The notes under the pieces: generated by a model
What the model was told of the DNA's origin: nothing
Seen by the model: the letters and a program-made list of their open reading frames with translations, nothing else
The model's database searches: none
Translations under genes and position numbers: made by a program
From: Peronospora farinosa
Taxonomy: Eukaryota; Oomycota; Peronosporomycetes; Peronosporales; Peronosporaceae
DNA: 64,000 nt
Assembly: GCA_947646735.1 (NCBI GenBank)
Contig: CANTFK010000580.1
Coordinates: 62,001-126,000, forward strand
Direction: 5' to 3'
Shown: in pieces, positions 21,101 to 31,329 of the stretch
Layout: the number at the start of each line of letters is the position of its first letter
Position numbering within the stretch: the stretch's first letter is position 1

Positions 21101-22567
21101 GATAAGCAACTGCTCAAAATCGTTGCGTTGAAATGATTCGAAACCAAAAATATCCAGGACACCAATATACGGCAGCGGGTTGGGATCATGACCCAACGAC
21201 GAGTTTACCTGCTTAATAACCCAGTCGAACATGCGACTGTAGAGCGCTTTCGCAATGGCATCGCGTGCGTACCCCGCCGCCTGTTCGTTGCGACGAACAG
21301 TGTACGTCTCCTCGCGCGTCACGATGTCGCGCGTCATGATCACCTTCCACAAATCTTTCTCCTTGACGCCCAAAAGTTTCGAAGCCACCGTGAGAGCACG
21401 TTTAGCTGACTCCTTCTCAATGACGGCAGCTTCGCCCTCAGGCGTATCTTCCTGGTCAAACTCAATGTTGCCGAGATGTAGCAGACCGGCTGCCACCGAA
21501 AAGATGACGTGTTGGACCTGCTCGTCAATACCAACACAGCTCAAACCGCGTACCACGGCCTCAAAGCAAGCACGGTCGTCCGTTTCCTCGGCAAGGTAGC
21601 ATCCGCTCTGGTTTAGGTAGCAGAAGTCTTCAGCTTGCGTAAGTTCAAACTCCTGGCGTGCAGTAGTCGAAACACCGGCCAACAACTGGTAGAAAATATG
21701 GAAATTGCGCTCCCCGTCCACCTGGTACACAAGACGCGATTTTTCTAGCAAGTACGTCTCCACCAGAGCACCGGCCAGCTTAAACTCGCCATCTGACGTG
21801 AACTGTAGCTTCATAAATTTGCCAAAACGCGACGAGTTGTAATTCCGCAGAGTCTTGGCATTACCAAAAGCTTCCAAAATTGGATTTTGTTCAATCAGAC
21901 GGTGGTCTAGTGATGTGCCATGTTGCTGACGGGTCTTAGACATCGTTTCAATTTCATCTCCACGTGCTTTTTTGCCGTACAGACCACGTGTGGTCAGATG
22001 ACGCAGTACGATCTTGGATGACTCAGTTTTACCAGCACCACTTTCACCACTGATGACAACCGACTGGTTTGTCGGTTGGTCTGTGCCTGAATTGTACACC
22101 ATCTGCTGGTAAGCCATTTCAGCAATAGAGTAAGGATGGGGTGCACTGCCAGCAGTATTAACTACCTCACTGATACGAGGATTTGGTAGCTGCCGTAATG
22201 GATTGACGGCGATTAACACGTTAGCCATAAACGTGTAAGGCTTTTGACCAGTGCCATCACCACCGTCGAGCTTGCAACGTTCCTCCAAATTGTGCAGTAC
22301 ACCAGGTTCATGAATGTAGTACAGGGATGTCATGTCATCGGCCTCGCGCGGGTTCTGCGGTAGTGCAAGTCCTCGGTCCACCTGTTGGATCTTTCCGGCC
22401 TGAGTCCGCACCGTCACCTTGAGTCCACCAATGGCCATAACGGATCCCTTGTCCCATACACGGTCAGTACCGGGTATCCAGATGGTTTGACCTACTTCAA
22501 CGGGCAGTAGCTCGGCTTCAGCATCAGATTTGGAGGCTTGACCGGCGATTGGTGGGGGCGTCGCCAT
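18146..22567 (-). CDS. Unconventional myosin with zinc ribbon and PX tail
   Basis: This is an actin-based motor of 1473 aa in one intronless exon. Order of parts: SH3-like N terminus (about 20-75), motor head (about 75-770) with P-loop GESGAGKT at 174-181, switch I NYNSSRFGKFMKLQF, switch II/relay LDIFGFESFQRNDFEQL, and the LRCQGIMQTAQVLKVG converter region. Next come IQ-like motifs (VQALFRGMTARRLF and neighbours) and a long charged helix rich in Ala, Glu and Arg (about 910-1045). A CxxC...CxxC zinc ribbon (RCPACGATNN ... CDECGSLL), a PX domain (YTVYVLRCQWQPK, WLVSHRFSVFEKLHKDLKRK, RFLNVSRQVEQYRRQ) and a helical C terminus (IPRAMQCQEDLETTM) finish it. PX-tailed myosins are known from oomycetes, so the motor probably moves or tethers phosphoinositide-bearing membranes. 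The start ATG is followed by MATPPPIAG and has no competing upstream start. The headless paralogue at 16371-17798 lies opposite. Confidence 0.95.
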   Translation of the reverse strand: MATPPPIAGQASKSDAEAELLPVEVGQTIWIPGTDRVWDKGSVMAIGGLKVTVRTQAGKIQQVDRGLALPQNPREADDMTSLYYIHEPGVLHNLEERCKLDGGDGTGQKPYTFMANVLIAVNPLRQLPNPRISEVVNTAGSAPHPYSIAEMAYQQMVYNSGTDQPTNQSVVISGESGAGKTESSKIVLRHLTTRGLYGKKARGDEIETMSKTRQQHGTSLDHRLIEQNPILEAFGNAKTLRNYNSSRFGKFMKLQFTSDGEFKLAGALVETYLLEKSRLVYQVDGERNFHIFYQLLAGVSTTARQEFELTQAEDFCYLNQSGCYLAEETDDRACFEAVVRGLSCVGIDEQVQHVIFSVAAGLLHLGNIEFDQEDTPEGEAAVIEKESAKRALTVASKLLGVKEKDLWKVIMTRDIVTREETYTVRRNEQAAGYARDAIAKALYSRMFDWVIKQVNSSLGHDPNPLPYIGVLDIFGFESFQRNDFEQLLINYTNEVLQATFNNQVFIAEMELYKREGITVGRIKWPDNRECVDLIASKPNGILALLDAEAMNPQPSDAKFLRTLHLKHSKHPYFPRTHPKDMEHMFIVRHFAGAVSYTIGSFIDKNNDSIPADMSNLFSCSSNKLVPAFFQQEPNTSRPGKRKLTKSVAAKFSNQMQELVDTLDATRCNFIRCIKPNALMRVGMFDPRYVVGQLRCQGIMQTAQVLKVGLPTRVSYSELVGAYKKFMPPDAQRLFANQSDPTLITAILWAFQVPMDAYKLGITKLFFKAGKIAVLDSILKINWVTEGPHIVSRMKLWLARRRWRVGLAKVVAQNSFAKLLRRIQFRRNSVARIQRWWRALSLRRDFKKKRSAAVVVQALFRGMTARRLFKSKKQEMLALAAARAAEAKRQAEEAKRREEEARMTAEIARRESIARAAAHDDRLRMEEEARAAEEEAIRLAKEAAAAVAEAESAAAEATAAVEHERQAELRAIAEAKELEERMKREREEAERRKEQALLEAANVSASLLSGLAQVNSVQTPSGQVHVVEIPDNVSQENREQLQQLNDLLLSGAIAQSEYDELVPFLLEKPEEAPSGAALTAEQEESLSRLYTTGVYGIQIRCPACGATNNTANGNHCDECGSLLTTSDESAAAAGDPGYYGGQTRQERSMSTLTAPLGTFTTDNGRIMIHDGYFEAQMHRTQVLQDDNYTEYTVYVLRCQWQPKDSSESTTWLVSHRFSVFEKLHKDLKRKVPTAVAMIPLFPRKHVLGGVFKGKTGNSSAIVEERKRGLERYVAQVLELCARLPENLNVPELDRFLNVSRQVEQYRRQLMSGGADESSAAPGGFGRALSLNAGGAEGMAAREQARLPTELPTPLDEEELSHTEQAVALLNASIRSSRGDLRRDLQVQHHLKVCVQLLPRLQISANLDNPFANVDLIPRAMQCQEDLETTMGLYNDSLLAVTETYALSAQEGGSLQAPPPYVPGQQNSYQPSYGV

Positions 22568-23102
22568 AGTGTGAAAAGACGAGAAAATGAGACGGTAATG
22601 GACACTAAGAGGCAGTACGTTCGAAAGGTAAGTCGATGGAGAATAGAATGAGATACGAGGGGCTGCCTAGATCGAAAGAGAAGACCCAGGAAGGCGCGTC
22701 AGACCAAAGCAAAGTTCTCTGTGGGCTACGAAGCTTGACTTGAAGTGACAGAATCTCCCCCCCCCCCCTTTGTCTTCTACTGCCTCTTCTAGAAAGAATA
22801 TGATTGGCTAATAGTTATGATTATAAGCCTATCAAAAAGCAGTATGTGGTGTCGCCACGTAATATCGTACCACCGCCACGCTAGACATGCACACTGGCCT
22901 GTCTCTGTCACTTTTACGTATCATCATCGTGTGTTGCATGTAGTACTAAGAGGATTTTATAGACTGCGTTACTGACTGGACTTTACCAGTCTAAAGACTT
23001 GAGCTTTCGAGTATGAAGTCAGGTGAAAAAATCTCTCAAAAGGTGGCGCGATGGGACTAAGACTTGACAAGTTTGTCGAATCGAGGAAGAGCAGGGACTG
23101 CA
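22568..23102. other. Myosin upstream region with a C12 run
   Basis: The 5' flank of the myosin gene and the 3' flank of the SAP gene. A run of 12 C at 22757-22768 lies about 190 bp before the myosin ATG. No other element is recognised. Confidence 0.5.
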
Positions 23103-24250
23103 TCATTTCGAAGGAGCTGCAAAACGCTCCAGACGCTTTTGTCGTTTCTCCTGGAACTGCACATAGCAACAACACATATGCTGTCAGTGAGGTGCTTTGT
23201 TGTAATTGCAAACGACTTAGCGATAACTGCAACACAAAACGCACCACTTCACTAGTTTCGAGGTTGAAGCGTTTGGCGCGCTCCAGACGCCGCTTCTCCT
23301 CCGCGTTGAGACCAAAGCGCTCAGCACGTGCCTCCTTTTTCTTATCAAGCTGGCGCAAAACCACCAGCGGAAAAAAAAATGACCAAACGTGTTATTCTTA
23401 GTAATGAGCCGCTGTCAACCTGTCGACTACGTACCGTATCTTTCGTCTCGAGGTGGAACCGCTCTGCCCGCTTTAGCCGCTTCACATTCTCGTCCACTGC
23501 CACTGTACAATCAACCAACCAGTCCGTCAGTCCGTCAGTCAGTCGGCCAATCGACTTGTCGAACATCCACCAGAATTGCCGCACCTGCGCTGGGAAGCTG
23601 GAAACGCTTTGCGCGCTGAGCCTGAAGCAAGAAGCAACATTGCAACACCCACACCCACTTGTTAGCCTTTCACTAATATCAAATATCCTCCATTTACAAG
23701 TCCCTTCCCCCACCTTTTTGTCCTCTAAACTCAAGGGAATGCCAAACTTGGCAGCGCGTACCGCTCGCTTCTCCTCCTCCGTCATGAGCTTAGCAGAAAC
23801 ATCTGTCTCGGGTTTACTGATGTTTGCTGGTCCCTTCTCTTCCTCATCTTCTTTCTCCACCGGCACTGGTTCGGCAGCAACTGGGTTCTCCTCTTTAACG
23901 TTCTCTTTCGTCTCGACCAAGACTAAAGTGGTGGGATCTGCAGTGGGCAACGCCGTATTCTTCAAAAAAGAAGGGACCGTTGTCTTCTCTTTCTTTAAAA
24001 TTTTGGACTCGACGTCAGCTGCAGTAGCGGGTATTTCCTTCTTCTTTGGTTCGACCTTCTTGGTCTTCTTGGGACTTTGTACCTGAAGCTCTTCCATCTC
24101 CTGCGCCTCGCTACCAAACTCCTCTTCGTCCAGCGCTAGCTCCAGACGCTGAATAAGTTCCGTCTTGAGACCATTTGAGCTCAGGTTACGTGACTCCAAC
24201 GCCGCGCGTAGCTCGCTCACCTTCATCTTCTTGGGGTTCACGCTCGTCAT
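23103..24250 (-). CDS. SARNP: SAP-domain protein, SARNP/Tho1 homologue
   Basis: Probable mRNP-biogenesis and mRNA-export factor of the nucleus, working with TREX. Five exons (complement of 23714-24250, 23585-23621, 23435-23502, 23245-23349, 23103-23156) give about 266 aa, with all phases consistent. The SAP domain is N-terminal (MKVSELRAALESRNLSSNGL, then KTELIQRLELAL), followed by a Lys/Glu/Pro-rich linker. The C-terminal half repeats the family motif R-A-x-R/K-F: EEEKRAVRAAKFGIPLS, AQRAKRFQLPS, RLKRAERFHLET, RAERFGL and RAKRFNLET, ending RLERFAAPSK. Exon 2 is only 37 bp and carries one of these repeats, so exon borders follow the repeats. The exon 4 donor (GTG then GTGCGT) has a nearby alternative that would drop one Val. 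A single long frame reads through introns 1 and 2 and misleads simple ORF calling. Confidence 0.9.
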
Positions 24251-25494
24251 TTTGGATAGCGTAACTATGGATTGGTAGTAGTGGTAATATTTTAAGCTAG
24301 TAGTACTACTACAAAGAAGTAATACTGCTTGCTAAATACTAATACCGCCGCTGAACTAATATGAGTTAGTACAAAGACAAATACCGCGCACTGCTTCATT
24401 TAGTATTACTTGCCCAAAAAAGGTTATAGCCTGTAACAATACGCGTTCCTGAACCGCAGTCGATGAACTACAGCTTGACAAATAAATCTATTCGCAGTGG
24501 TGCAATCGTCTAGCTCCTTTTACCGTATTCAGCAACCACCGACATACATCCATATGCTAGCAGAACTGTTTCACGTCCTATACGCTCGCTCTCCGCACGC
24601 TCTACTTCCTCAACAGTTTGCACTCTACTTCATCGCCCATTCCATTTGATGCTACCGCCATTTCTCCACTAATTCATCTCGTTCATCACCAAGATTGTTT
24701 TCTGACAGCTGTAAGACAGCATCCTCATATAGTAGTTTTGGATCATTATTGGATGCAGATAGACTCTACGCGTAAGAATTGCCAGAGGCACAAGCCTCAA
24801 TGACAAAATTAAAACCAGTGTTGGGTGCGAATTTTCAGTATAGTTTTCGCTTGCTCGTGAGTGAGCCAGAATTTACACAAAGGTTTACACTTGGACAAAT
24901 CTTGCATTCGAATAGCGGTGCTTTGTCAACTACCTTATACTATGCCGCTCTGAATCGCTTATAAAAGCTCGTTACTGCATCATGATGGTACCCTACAAAA
25001 GCAGATGCAGACATGGTAAAATCACTTTCATATCTTGAGAGCACTAATTATTCCCCTGGCGCATTCGTGATATCCCATGAGTTAATATTGGTAATGGCTA
25101 AATAAATAAATAAATTATGGGGCTGTGCTGTCCGAATCACACATTGCCTACATTGTACGTCAGATCCTAAGACATTGGTTTTTTGTATGCTGTAGTAATA
25201 CTACTAATGAACTAGTAATGTACCTAGTCATACCATTGTACAAATTACAAAAAAAACACGTCTTCAATTTTCGTCACTTCCAGATCATGGGTGTTTGATG
25301 TATTGTTGCTGCACATATCGTTTACGGTAATTTACCGGTTTCGGACGAGTGGGCGATGTTTTTTGACGCTACTATTCTATGGAGTCTCTAATATTCTACG
25401 AAATTAGTATTAATACAATAGGTAAAACAGATTATCCGTTTGAGACTTTACTATTTCTCGCCTTGACGATTAATCTTCACTACAAGCCGATCAA
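24251..25494. other. Intergenic, 1.2 kb, no gene recognised
   Basis: Divergent promoters of the SAP gene and the kinase gene. It is AT-rich with short TAGTAGTAC-type runs near 24300 and 25195, and one TATAAAAG near 24960 with no ORF after it. No RNA gene was recognised. Confidence 0.5.
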
Positions 25495-27251
25495 ATGACG
25501 TCCGTGCTCTCTGTCCTAACGGCGCCAGTCGCCAATATAAATACTACGCAGTACTCACGACAGAAACTACCGCGTATGCTAGTGCAGTACGAGGTATTAC
25601 AAACGCTTGGCTCTGGTCTTCAGGGAAAAGTCAAGCTCGGCGTGGACACCGTCACACATCAGCGTGTGGCACTCAAGATCATTGACGTGGCCAAACTCCA
25701 CCGCAAGGCCATGATCAACGTCTACCGTGAGGTCGAGGCTATGTCACGCGTGTCGCATTTTAATGTATTGCGTCTTCTTTCAGTGCACGATGACGTGCCG
25801 TATCCCAAGAGAGACGGCAGCAGTAGCAAGCAAGTGATCGTGATCGTACTCGAGTTGGCTACTGGTGGAGAGCTCTTTGACTTTATGATGTACACCGGCT
25901 GCTTCTCGGAGAAAATTGCGCGTGCCTACTTTCAGCAGCTCGTGGCCGGTTTGGAGGCCTGTCACGGTCAAGGTGTGTATCACCGAGACATTAAGCCGGA
26001 GAACCTGCTGCTGGACGAGAATTTTGCGTTGAAAATTGCGGATTTTGGACTTTCAGGTTTAAGAGAACGAGCAAATGGAATTGTGGTGGAGCTCTACACG
26101 CAATGCGGCACTGGGGGATACATGAGTCCGGAAGTGCTGTCGTGTCTGCCGTACGAGGGTGAGCCAGCCGACGTATGGTCAGCTGGGGTGGTGTTATTTA
26201 TCATGCTAGCGGGATTCCCGCCCTTTCAGATTGCTACCAGCCAGGACTGGTGGTTTAGGGCATGCGCGGCGAAGCAGCATGAAACTTTTTGGGCTGCACA
26301 TGCCCGATCTGCCACATTTTCGTCTGGCGCCATGTCGCTCATGACGCGCATCTTCAACGTCAAGCCACAGGAACGCATCACTTTAGCCCAGATCAAGACA
26401 CATCCTTGGTTTGGAGAGGATGTAGTTGCGTCAGATGATCTACGTTCAGAGCTCTTATGCCGCAAGCTACAGGTTGAGGAGGAGAAGCGCAAGGAGCGCG
26501 AAGAGAAGATGCGCGCAGCTGCGAAGCAACGGCTGCAACATCCAAATGAAGAATTTGACCCTTTCAACATGAACGTCGAGCGATCGCTGGAGATTCCTAC
26601 CGCGACTGCAGAAGTAAGTTCGAAGAAGGCGCCATCATACCCGACCACCAGTGTGGCGCTTTACACAAGTTTCCAGTCGAATCGGACGGCAACCGAGTTG
26701 CAGACGCGGGTGGAAAAGGCGTTCACAGAGCAATTGGCGCGCTTTGTGGCGCACAAGGACCGCTTTAAAACGAAGGCTATGATGGAGGACGTAGGGATCG
26801 CTGTGCGCATCTACTCACTAGATAATGTAAGGAGCCCTTGCGCGGACGACTGGCGGCAGCTGGAGCACTTTGTTTTTGCGAGCGAGCAGAAGAGAGTCCG
26901 TGACAGCAATGAGCAAAACCAAATTGCTGTTGTCGCTGTACCTCTGGTGCTTGCTTGCTACGTGTTTGTGTGCTTTTGACTGCTGACTCTTTGTTTTCAA
27001 TGATGCTGGAATGATCGACGTGGATGTATGCTGACATGATGTGGTTGGTGATACTTGTTGCTATTTAGACCCCGGGACGATGTGTGGTGGAATTTCGGCG
27101 GACGAGCGGCGAGTGCCTCAAGTTCCACGAAGCGTTCAAGAAGCTGAGTACCTCGCTGTCTGACCTCGTCTGGGACAACGATGACGAAGTGCAGACAACT
27201 GATGACTCGCTCGCAGAGGAACTTATTTCCGATGAGGCCATGATGATTTAG
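25495..27251 (+). CDS. CAMK-like Ser/Thr kinase with C-terminal KA1-like domain
   Basis: Two exons, 25495-26826 and 27069-27251, give about 504 aa. The kinase domain (about 32-305) has the glycine loop LGSGLQGKVKLG, Lys61 in VALKIID, HRDIKPENLL at 163-172, DFG at 183-185 and a GTGGYMSPEVL activation-segment end. It resembles the CHK1/SNF1/CIPK branch of CAMK kinases. A basic coiled-coil-like stretch (EEEKRKEREEKMRAAAK) follows. The last 90 or so residues, split by the intron (TRVEKAFTEQLARF ... VVEFRRTSGECLKFHEAFKKL), look like a KA1/CHK1-type C-terminal domain. The 242-bp intron is long for this locus and is in frame for 51 codons, so unspliced RNA would encode a different, hydrophobic end. 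The exact subfamily and substrate are not clear from sequence. Confidence 0.88.
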
Positions 27252-27587
27252 GCTCTTCTGTCATGAGTGAAGTAAAACAAATTGGGTGCTGATCTTGTGG
27301 TTAGCGAGCCATGCGTCAATAAGGGAGTGTCGTAAGTATAAGCTAAATGCTGGTTGTAAATTTGTGATGCGACGTTATGTTCTACTATAATCTCGGCATC
27401 TGTCTTCACAATGTTCATGTGATTTATTTTCACTATTGAATGTTGCGTATGAAAGGCGTCACAGTCTTCCTGAACCAGGGCAAATATTAACTTTCAAGGT
27501 ATTTCTCAATGCAAATAACTTGAATAATGTATTCCCACAACCTATTGCCTCACCACCCGCTAAAGTTCGACACCTTAAAGTCGAAAA

Positions 27588-29616
27588 ATGTCAAGTATTA
27601 CGGTACCGTCAGTGGACGTCGTGACATCGGTAGATGAACAACAGATCGAGACGTCGGTACTTCGTACTGCCGAGATGTTTGCACTGACAAAGCGTACTGC
27701 TCCATCTGCATACGACTTTGCTCCAAGGTAACGAATGACCAACTTGTGAAACTTTATTCGCGTTTTTGAAACTTTATTTTTTCTAATTTTTATGTGGTTT
27801 TGCTCTAATAATTAGCAAAAAAGTACGTGTACGTACTAAATTAAATGACATTTATCTTTTGGATTTTCCTGAAGCACTACTGGGATCCAAGCCAATAGTC
27901 GACCGTGTTGACACGAGTCCTACTTCTCTTGAGACAGCTACTCTTGAGGTCTTGGATCGTACTCCACCTCTGACAGATGTAGTCGTAGATGCACATTCAA
28001 TACCATCAGGCCCAGGAATTTCTATCACAGGTAAAGAAACATTATTATTTAAAGCTGCAGAGAAGAACGCGACGTTTGTAGACCAAGTGGCAAAAGAGAC
28101 GGAACAGGAGCTGGATCTCAAGAAGAAACAATTGTATGTGTTGAGGACATTTATTTTTATGCCCTGTGTTATGTCGTGTTGATTGCCTTACCGTTTCTAT
28201 AGGTGCATTGCTAGTGAGGCAGCTACTATTAACGGAGATACCTCCTCAGCGGTTGTAGAATTTAAGAAACAGACAGAAACAGCGGCTCGATTTGGCACAA
28301 GTGCAATTATCCGTCGTCGTGCGGCAGAGGTGCCCAAGCCCAAGTGGCATGCACCGTGGAAACTCAAACGCGTGATTGCTGGACACCTCGGATGGGTGCG
28401 CTCGATTTCCGTGGATCCTACCAACGATTGGTTCGTCACGGGCTCCGCTGATCGGACCATTAAGGTTTGGGACTTGGCCTCAGGACAGCTGAAGCTCACC
28501 ATGACCGGGCATATTAATGCGATTCGCGGTCTGGAAGTGAGTCCGCGCCACCCGTACCTTTTTTCGGCAGGAGAAGACAAGAAGGTGCTGTGCTGGGACC
28601 TCGAGTACAACAAGATTATTCGAAGCTATCACGGCCACTTGTCAGGTGTCTTCTCGCTAAAGGTGCATCCAACACTGGATGTCCTTATCACCGGAGGTCG
28701 TGACGCCGTCGCCCGAGTAAGTTTTTCGACGTCTCTGGATAAACTTTGTGTGCAAATGAGTAATAGATGCTCTTGGCTTGTATTTGATAGGTGTGGGATA
28801 TTCGAACGAAGAATCAAATCCACGTGCTTTCTGGTCACCAGGGTACTGTATGGGGTCTAGAGACACAAGCAACGGATCCACAGATTATCACGGGCTCCAG
28901 CGATAGCACGGTCAAGGTATGTCCACGTGCTTGATACCTCAGATGTCTTTTCGTTTCTACTCACTTATTTTGCTGTTGCGTATGTTTTGCCACAGCTGTG
29001 GGATCTTGCCGCCGGCAAAGTAATGACAACGCTAACTAATCACAAGAAGGCTGTCCGCGCTGTGACAAAGTCTCCGACGGTAAACTAATGTTGTGTTGGG
29101 CTTTTAAGTTTCCTGTAATTTGTAACTGACACATCTTTCGCTTGATTGTAGGACCACACGTTCGTGTCGGGTGCGGCGGACAATATGAAGAAGTGGGAAG
29201 CGAAGCAAGGCAGCTTTCTACGCAACTTCTCGACGCACAATGCCATCATTAACTCCATTTCGATCAACCAGGACGGCGTGATGATCTCGTGTGGAGACAA
29301 CGGATCTATGCGTTTCTGGGACTATCAGACGGGCTATTGTTTCCAGAGCGACTCGACGAAGGCACAGCCGGGCTCCCTGGATAGCGAGACGGGCATTTTC
29401 GCGTCGACCTTCGACAAGACAGGCCTGTACGTGGTGTCGTGCTCTTGCTTGGCTATCGGCGACTGACGAGTTTTGGTGTTGTGTAGGCGATTTATCACGT
29501 GCGAGGCCGACAAGACCATCAAAGTGTGGCAAGAGGACAGCTCGGCGTCGGAGGAGTCACACCCTATCGATATGGCCCAGTGGACGAAGGACTTTACGGC
29601 CCCGAAGAGATACTAG
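27588..29616 (+). CDS. PLRG1: PLRG1/Prp46 splicing factor, WD40 protein
   Basis: Core component of the Prp19-associated (NineTeen) complex of the spliceosome. Seven exons (27588-27727, 27816-28133, 28203-28716, 28791-28916, 28996-29079, 29152-29426, 29487-29616) give about 528 aa, near the 514 of human PLRG1, with introns of 60-88 bp and matching phases. The N terminus is low-complexity. Just before the propeller stands [20 protein letters not shown], a family signature. WD repeats follow: [71 protein letters not shown] and [14 protein letters not shown]. The end is [20 protein letters not shown], then [14 protein letters not shown] and KRY, also diagnostic. It starts 336 bp after the kinase stop on the same strand. 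No defect is seen. Confidence 0.94.
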
Positions 29617-29828
29617 AAGGCGTATCTTATACAACCTCATGGTGCGGTCTAAGGCTCACAGATAGAGGCTTCGATCGAACTTCAAATACATTTTACCCTC
29701 AAACTTACGTAACAACCGATCACTAATGATACTTTTTGCAAGCATCAACAAGGCAAACATGAAGTTAAGTTGTAGCTCACAGCCGAAGTATTACAGTTCA
29801 TGGCATAAATAATAAATGATGCTTCGCC

Positions 29829-31056
29829 CTATTGCAGACTTAGCAGATAAAATAGGTAGTGGTGGCTCGGCCTTCTGGCCTGATTGATCCTCTTAGCTAT
29901 AGCAGTCTTTAAGATCGTCGAAATGCATATGGTCTTCGCCACTTGGCTGCTACATCCATCGCGTCGCCAAAACATAGTCGTTGGAGTCATCTGGGACGAG
30001 AAATTAACGTAGTTCAACACGATGCGCGGCTCAAAGGACCCCGTTCGTAGTTTTCCATGTACGGCCATGAAGGCCGATTCTCTTGATATTTCTCCTCAAT
30101 CACGACCTTGTAGATTTGCTACATGTAGTTTTCCTAGCACCGCATCTGGTCCAGGTTGCCAACCTCGTCGTTTCCGAACCAACCTTTTGCAGTTAAAAAG
30201 ACATGAGAGCGACAGATCGTGACCGCTCTGCCGCTTCATCAAGTCCAGGTAGCCCGGAGGGTAGGCCGTGAAGCAGCCGCAGTTACAGTTGCCATGAGCA
30301 ATCATTGCTGGACAGAAACGACCTTGTCAGGGTCATGGGTATCATCCACAACCTGTCCTTCTCAGCCCAGCGTAAGTTGGTTGCAATTGCGTTGAGATTG
30401 CAGTCCGTCATAGACTTATCTGCGCAGTGGTTTATCATGAACGTATTGTACGATTCCTTAATGATCTCGGCCTCCACAGCAGTGAAATGCGGCAGACGGT
30501 CATCAACGACTCGCGCACGATGGGGCCCGGTAATCGTCGGAGATCATGGACTGCAGGACCAGCCATAACTGCAGTGCACGTTCAGCAGCAACAATATCGT
30601 ATGTAAAACACGAGGACAATTCCGATGCCAGCAGTGAGGTGCACAACCCCAGCCACGGAGCTTTCCGCGCCGCCAAACTGAAGGTGTTGCGCTCAGATCC
30701 GGAGAAGACGAGGGCAGACACGCCTGTACCGTATCGCTTGTTAGATGATGTCCAATAATCGAGTTTCTTGCCGGATTATGAGCGTGGCGAAGAAGTCGAC
30801 GTAGATGAAGTTATATCCCTGGACTGTCAGAGTTCTAGGAGTGGAAGATATCCGAGCTGAGCCAGCATCCTTCGTGGAGCAGCACACTTCGGCGGCGGAT
30901 GGAGACAGAAGTACGGCATCGGCCTTCAACTGATGCAGTAGGGTTCATGACGGCCTGCGCATGGCCCAAGGATTGGGTGAGTGCGCAAGATTTGGCCGGC
31001 TCAGGCGTCGTCGGCCAGTAATTTACACCGTTGAATTCATCATGAATATGTAACAA
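29829..31056 (-). pseudogene. Decayed GH1 beta-glucosidase-like gene
   Basis: Scattered minus-strand frames recall, in family order, a glycoside hydrolase family 1 protein: a degenerate acid/base region (GVNYWPTTPEPAKS at about 31020, where GH1 proteins have W-T-x-N-E-P), a helix AAERALQLWLVLQ (about 30600), RLPHFTAVEAEIIKESYNTF with INH (about 30450, compare LP-x-F-T ... G-S-x-D-F-x-x-x-N-H/Y), and a C-terminal RIVLNYVNFSSQMTPTTMF (about 30000, compare FG-x-V-Y-V-D-F ... R-T-P-K). Frames change repeatedly and stops separate the pieces, so no product of full length is possible. GH1 enzymes cleave beta-glucosides. The identification is from motif memory only and could be wrong in detail. Confidence 0.55.
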
Positions 31057-31329
31057 GATGCTTCGTAAGGTGCTACGATTAAAACACGTTGTTCACTTTT
31101 GACCGGCTTGATGAGATCAAGGAAGGAGCGGAGACAGCGTGTCAACCTGAATGACGTTTTGCTCGATGCATTTTCTTTCGTCACTACAGCAACATCGTTT
31201 GCTTTCCATTAGTGGATCTACTTATACCCATTCCTACGTCTTCTGCACTGCTGAGCCGCTGACACTGATTACATTACTCTCAAAGTATGAAGTACAGATC
31301 CACGAAAGCAGCTAAATGGACCACGGTTT

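Noticed and set aside
23345..24250. One uninterrupted 301-aa ORF for the SAP protein
   Set aside because: It reads through two introns with good GT-AG borders; the spliced model restores the repeated R-A-x-R-F motifs and a proper end.
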